A DNA stretch of 64,000 bases from DMER01 sp003451645 (GTDB taxonomy: Bacteria > Pseudomonadota > Alphaproteobacteria > Micropepsales > Micropepsaceae), in contig DALYLR010000002.1 in NCBI GenBank assembly GCA_031976175.1, positions 62,001 through 126,000 of the forward strand. The letters run 5' to 3'. A program made the translations under genes and the position numbers. The notes under the pieces were generated by a model. The model worked only from the letters and a program-made list of their open reading frames with translations. It was not told the origin of the DNA and made no database searches. Numbering within the stretch: the first letter of the stretch is position 1; each line of letters starts with the position of its first letter. Shown here piece by piece: positions 60,673 through 64,000 of this stretch.

Positions 60673-61974
60673 ATGAGTCTCTATGGTGCGTTGTTTACCG
60701 GCGTCGCAGGCTTGAGTGCCAACTCGCGTGCGCTGAGCAATACCTCGACCAACATCGCGAATGTGAACACGGTGGGGTACAAGGCGGCAAAGACGGAGTT
60801 TGAAACTCTGATCGCCGCCAAATCCGGTTCCGATGGCTTCGCTACGGGTGGCGTGCGCGCCGTTCCCTTGCTGCTTGTTGATCAGCAGGGCGATCTTCAG
60901 TCTACGACATCGACCACCGACTTGGCGCTAACGGGCAATGGCTTCTTCGCCGTGACCGAACGTCCGCTCACCGATCCCACGACGAGCGAGCTTCTCTATA
61001 CACGTGCAGGCTCCTTCACCACCGATGTGGATGGCCACCTTGTGAACGCCGCGGGCTATTATCTGCAAGGCTGGCTGCTCGACGCAAATGGCGCGATCCC
61101 GGCGAACGCCGCCGATGTCACCACTGTCAATCTCTCCAATGTGACCGGAACAGCGGAGGAAACCTCCACGGCTGCGATCCGCGCGAATTTCCGCTCGAGC
61201 CAAGCACCAACCGCCGCCTATACTGCGGGTGATTTGTTTGCGGGTACGGTGACGCCGCATTTTGAAACGTCGTTTGAGGTCTATGACGAGCAAGGCGGTG
61301 CACAGCCGCTGCGCCTTTCCGTTGTAAAGACCGCCGCCAATACTTGGGGGTATGAAGTCATTTATGATGGTAATGCCGCCAATATTGGCGGTGCCGCCAA
61401 TAATCCAATTGCGACCGGCACCCTTACGTTCAATACCGACGGAACGCCGGCGACGCCAACCGCACCTGTTACCATCAATATTCCATGGGCCGCCGCGTCA
61501 GGTCTGAGCCCACAAGCGATCGCAGTCAATTTTGGGACGGCCGGACAGCCCAATGGCGTGACGCAATTCGACACGGCCTCCACCTTGTATTCGACATCCG
61601 TAAATGGCGCCCTCTTTGGCAGTCTGTCCGGTGTCCGTGTTGACACCGACGGCTATGTGATCGCGCTGTTCGACAATGGCATCGAGCGCCAAATCTACAA
61701 ACTGCCCATCGCGACGTTTCAAAATGTGAACGGGCTCATTCCACTTGACGGCAATGCCTACCGCCGTTCAGTCGAGTCTGGCGATGTGGGCTTGCGGGAA
61801 GCCGGAATCGCCGGCGCGGGCAGCGTGTCCTCGACCGCGCTTGAGCAATCGACCGTCGATCTCGGCAAGGAATTCTCCGACATGATCGTAATCCAGCGCG
61901 CCTATACCGCCGCGTCGAAAATCATCATGACCGCAGACGAAATGCTGGAAGAATTGACCAGATTGAAGAGGTAA
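60673..61974 (+). CDS. flgE: Flagellar hook protein FlgE
   Basis: The 433-residue hook subunit begins MSLYGALFTGVAGLSANSRA and STNIANVNTVGYKAAKTEF, the axial-protein rod motif. It has DLALTGNGFFAVTERP and ends GKEFSDMIVIQRAYTAASKI, then IMTADEMLEELTRLKR. The middle is variable and threonine/asparagine rich. AAGGAG lies eight bases before the ATG. It follows flgD by 54 bases and precedes sciP. Confidence 0.96.
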   Translation: MSLYGALFTGVAGLSANSRALSNTSTNIANVNTVGYKAAKTEFETLIAAKSGSDGFATGGVRAVPLLLVDQQGDLQSTTSTTDLALTGNGFFAVTERPLTDPTTSELLYTRAGSFTTDVDGHLVNAAGYYLQGWLLDANGAIPANAADVTTVNLSNVTGTAEETSTAAIRANFRSSQAPTAAYTAGDLFAGTVTPHFETSFEVYDEQGGAQPLRLSVVKTAANTWGYEVIYDGNAANIGGAANNPIATGTLTFNTDGTPATPTAPVTINIPWAAASGLSPQAIAVNFGTAGQPNGVTQFDTASTLYSTSVNGALFGSLSGVRVDTDGYVIALFDNGIERQIYKLPIATFQNVNGLIPLDGNAYRRSVESGDVGLREAGIAGAGSVSSTALEQSTVDLGKEFSDMIVIQRAYTAASKIIMTADEMLEELTRLKR

Positions 61975-61993
61975 CAGTAACGATCACCTGTTA
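61972..61993 (+). terminator. Possible weak hairpin at the flgE stop
   Basis: TAACAG at 61972-61977 (including the flgE stop) pairs with CTGTTA at 61988-61993 over a ten-base loop, followed by TATTTC. The stem is short and AT-rich. It may be a weak terminator or nothing. Confidence 0.3.
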
Positions 61994-62197
61994 TATTTCA
62001 CTATACTTATGCTTTTACATCACTATTCGACACATGAACGCGTCATTACCGTAATTGTTGCGATTTCTGCACCGAAATTGTGCTGAAAGTAACCATCTCT
62101 AGTGACGGGATGGCAAGAGCTGGGGGGCTATTGTCCGTGGCAATGACGGTCAACGGGAGTGTGTGGCGTGGGTAATCTGGCAGGGGTTCGTGGGGAC

Positions 62198-62476
62198 ATG
62201 AGCGAGGAACGGCAACAAAGAGTGACTTACGTCATTGGGCCAGACGGCAGCCCGCTGACGATCGCGGATCTGCCGCCGCCGGAGACAAAGCGCTGGGTGA
62301 TCCGGCGCAAAGCCGAGGTGGTGGCGGCTGTGCGCGGCGGCCTGCTCAGCCTTGATGAGGCGTGCAAACGCTATACGCTGACGGTGGAGGAATTCCTCGC
62401 CTGGCAGCGCGCGATCGAGAAATACGGCCTGGCGGGCTTGCGCACCACCCGGCTGCAGCAATACCGCGGCTCTTAA
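62198..62476 (+). CDS. sciP: CtrA inhibitor SciP
   Basis: The 92-residue protein is a very close match to SciP/DUF1153: VTYVIGPDGSPLTIADLPPP, TKRWVIRRKAEVVAAVRGGL and LDEACKRYTLTVEEFLAW, then the helix GLAGLRTTRLQQY. SciP binds DNA and holds CtrA inactive at flagellar and cell-cycle promoters in swarmer cells. ATG 62198 is chosen because the protein is conserved from there; GTG 62159 is in frame. The flgE-sciP-fliF order is as in Caulobacter. The 223-base gap before it (61975-62197) shows no certain CtrA box. Confidence 0.95.
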   Translation: MSEERQQRVTYVIGPDGSPLTIADLPPPETKRWVIRRKAEVVAAVRGGLLSLDEACKRYTLTVEEFLAWQRAIEKYGLAGLRTTRLQQYRGS

Positions 62477-62532
62477 TGGTCGTATACGGATTATCCGTTT
62501 ACCCTTTGTTGGGAAAGAGTTTTCGGCCGCAT

Positions 62533-62548
62533 TAAACGCCCATTTACA
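62533..62548 (+). promoter_or_regulatory. CtrA-box-like sequence upstream of fliF
   Basis: TTAA, seven bases (ACGCCCA), then TTTAC differ by one base from TTAA-N7-TTAAC. It lies 70-85 bases before the fliF start. The Caulobacter fliF promoter is a well-known CtrA target, and the CtrA inhibitor SciP is encoded next door. Confidence 0.5.
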
Positions 62549-62617
62549 CCGCGCCCGGTAGATTTTGCCTAGCACGAGGGGCCGGGGCAAATCCGCCAGC
62601 CCATCGCGCATGGGGAC

Positions 62618-64000
62618 ATGGGTGGAGCGGCTCAGGTGGTAGAAGCGTTCAAAGCGATGGGTGTTGCGCGGCTGGGCGCCATGGCGGGCATGACCGCCGC
62701 GCTCTTTGGGTTCTTCGCCTATATCGTCATGGGCATCTCTGAGGAGCCCATGTCCCTGCTTTATGCGGGGCTGGACAGCAAGGACGCCTCGGCGATCATC
62801 GCCAAGCTCGATGCGGGCCGTATCCCTTACAAACTCGAATCCGGCGGCAGCACCATCATGGTGGCGTCCGATCAGGCACTCCGCCTGCGGATGGAATATG
62901 CAGGCCAGGGCCTGCCCGCGGGCGGCAATGTCGGATATGAAATCTTCGACAGCATGGACGCGTTCGGACAAACCTCGTTTGTTCAAAACATCAATATGAT
63001 CCGTGCACTGGAGGGCGAGCTCTCCCGCACCATCCGCGCGCTCGACCAGATAGGCCAGGCACGCGTGCATCTGGTCCTGCCCAAGAAGGAACTCTTTGCC
63101 AAGGACACGGCGAAACCAAGCGCCTCCGTAGTCGTGAAATCGCGCGGCGGCCGCATCACGCCCTCGCATGTGCAATCCATCCAGCATTTGGTGGCCAGCG
63201 CTGTTCCCGGTTTGACAACTGAGGCTGTCACCATCATCGATGAGCGGGGTACCCTCCTGGCCAGTGGCACCGGCACCGATGCCGGCGCCGCCCGTCTCGA
63301 CGACCGGACCGCCAGCTATGAACAGCGGCTGGGTGGACAGGTCGAAGATATCCTCAGCAGAATTGTCGGGCCCGGCCGGGCGCGAGTTCAAGTCACTGCG
63401 GAACTCGATTTCTCCAAGATCACCAAGAGCTCCGAATCCTTCGATCCGGACGGCCAAGTGGTGCGGAAGACAGAAACTGTCAGCGAGCGCGAGGAAGGTC
63501 AGAACCGCCGTAACGAGAATGGCGTGAGTGTCACCACCAATCTGCCGCCGCAGACCCAGTCTCAACCCTCCGCCAACGGAACGTCATCGACAAATCAGGC
63601 AAACCGGACGTCCGAAACCATCGACTATGAGGTCTCAAAGACAACACAAACCGAGGTTCAAGAAGCTGGACGGGTGAAGAGGCTATCCATCGCCGTTGTT
63701 GTGGACGGCACGTACACCACCCCTCAAGGCGGCGGCGACCAGACCTACGCGCCGCGCTCTGCCGATGAAATGAAGGAGATCGAGGCCCTCGTCAAATCGG
63801 CCATCGGCTTTGATGAGAAGCGCGGCGACCAGGTCAAGGTGACCAATCTGCGCTTCCAGCAGCCAGAGGCTGAGGCCCTGACGCCAGAGGAGGCGCCCTT
63901 CCTCGGCCTGGAAAAGGGCGACATTTGGAAGCTCGGCCAATATGGCGGCCTCGGACTTCTGGCGCTGCTGATGATCTTCTTTGTCTTCCGCCCTCTGATC
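62618..64000 (+). CDS. fliF: Flagellar MS-ring protein FliF, C-terminus beyond window edge
   Basis: The open frame of 461 codons runs off the right edge; typical FliF is about 550-580 residues. A first transmembrane helix near residue 20-42 (MTAALFGFFAYIVMGI) is followed by PMSLLYAGLDSKDASAIIAK, LRLRMEYAGQGLPAGGNVGYE, ALEGELSRTIRALDQIGQAR and VHLVLPKKELF, then SASVVVKSRGGRITPSHVQ and LVASAVPGLTTEAVTIID. A linker and a second hydrophobic helix near the window end (GLGLLALLMIFFVFRPL) fit. FliF forms the MS ring, base of the motor. A CtrA-like box precedes it by about 70-85 bases. Confidence 0.96.
   Translation, partial: MGGAAQVVEAFKAMGVARLGAMAGMTAALFGFFAYIVMGISEEPMSLLYAGLDSKDASAIIAKLDAGRIPYKLESGGSTIMVASDQALRLRMEYAGQGLPAGGNVGYEIFDSMDAFGQTSFVQNINMIRALEGELSRTIRALDQIGQARVHLVLPKKELFAKDTAKPSASVVVKSRGGRITPSHVQSIQHLVASAVPGLTTEAVTIIDERGTLLASGTGTDAGAARLDDRTASYEQRLGGQVEDILSRIVGPGRARVQVTAELDFSKITKSSESFDPDGQVVRKTETVSEREEGQNRRNENGVSVTTNLPPQTQSQPSANGTSSTNQANRTSETIDYEVSKTTQTEVQEAGRVKRLSIAVVVDGTYTTPQGGGDQTYAPRSADEMKEIEALVKSAIGFDEKRGDQVKVTNLRFQQPEAEALTPEEAPFLGLEKGDIWKLGQYGGLGLLALLMIFFVFRPLI

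Noticed and set aside
62150..63565. 471-codon open frame on the minus strand opposite fliF
   Set aside because: It lies over sciP and fliF, which are strong family matches; the translated sequence is rich in histidine, arginine and glycine with no family motif, as expected of a high-GC antisense shadow.

Overview
The window is a dense, roughly 60% G+C alphaproteobacterial chromosome segment. The gene families and their order point to a motile, aerobic, Caulobacter-like bacterium (Caulobacterales / Hyphomonadaceae type). The main evidence is the flagellar order flgL-flgK / fliK-flgD-flgE-sciP-fliF, a clear SciP (CtrA inhibitor) gene, sigma-54 type flagellar promoters, separate cytochrome b and c1 genes, oxygen-dependent HemF, a COQ9-like protein and a phasin. 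Almost all of it is chromosomal housekeeping; there is no insertion sequence, phage or CRISPR. The clearest accessory element is a tandem pair of parDE-type toxin-antitoxin modules near 51.2-52.6 kb.

Layout. 0-3.3 kb (minus): lgt, a MidA-like methyltransferase, pgeF and a lipoprotein cut by the window edge, all overlapping. 3.4-6.5 kb (plus): UbiK-like, YbjN-like, proC, a COQ9/TetR-like protein and a phasin. 6.5-11.6 kb (minus): proline-rich M23 peptidase, a secreted unknown, and a MarR / OmpR-type regulator / histidine kinase set divergent from ilvE. 12.7-16.6 kb (minus): folB, uvrC, pgsA, moaD, moaE. 16.6-21.6 kb (minus): folM-like SDR, class II aldolase, mtnA, TauE/SafE permease, apt and mtnP, which together look like a methylthioadenosine salvage route. 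21.7-24.4 kb (minus): petABC. 24.6-30 kb: trmL-hemF, a PP2C phosphatase, and DUF1285-nudL-cca.

30.1-37 kb (plus): a tightly coupled operon of MoxR ATPase, DUF58, DUF4159/BatA-like and VWA-like membrane proteins. 37-44.7 kb: mixed single genes (GNAT, SDR, pirin, Nudix, an isolated flagellin-like protein, methyltransferase, prolyl iminopeptidase, an apparently frameshifted NTF2-like gene, motA). 44.7-49.6 kb: a lysine-degradation-like operon (saccharopine-dehydrogenase family / TPP enzyme / ALDH7) with a divergent Lrp-type regulator. 49.6-52.6 kb: small unknowns, DUF2891 and the duplicated parDE modules. 52.6-55.1 kb: ilvA, a CAT-anticodon tRNA and mnmA. 55.2-64 kb: the flagellar hook/basal-body cluster, with a divergent sigma-54 control region between flgK and fliK and a CtrA-like box before fliF.

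The most unusual structure is the parDE pair. It is an exact 722-bp tandem duplication whose outer arms (antitoxin DNA-binding half, toxin C-terminal half) are 96-97% identical, while an equal-length 197-bp core (antitoxin tail plus toxin N-terminus, the recognition surface) has been replaced. Other points of interest are a cysteine-containing flagellin-like protein far from the flagellar cluster, a probable mtnP/mtnA/class II aldolase shunt, and a TPP enzyme of unknown role inside a lysine catabolic operon.
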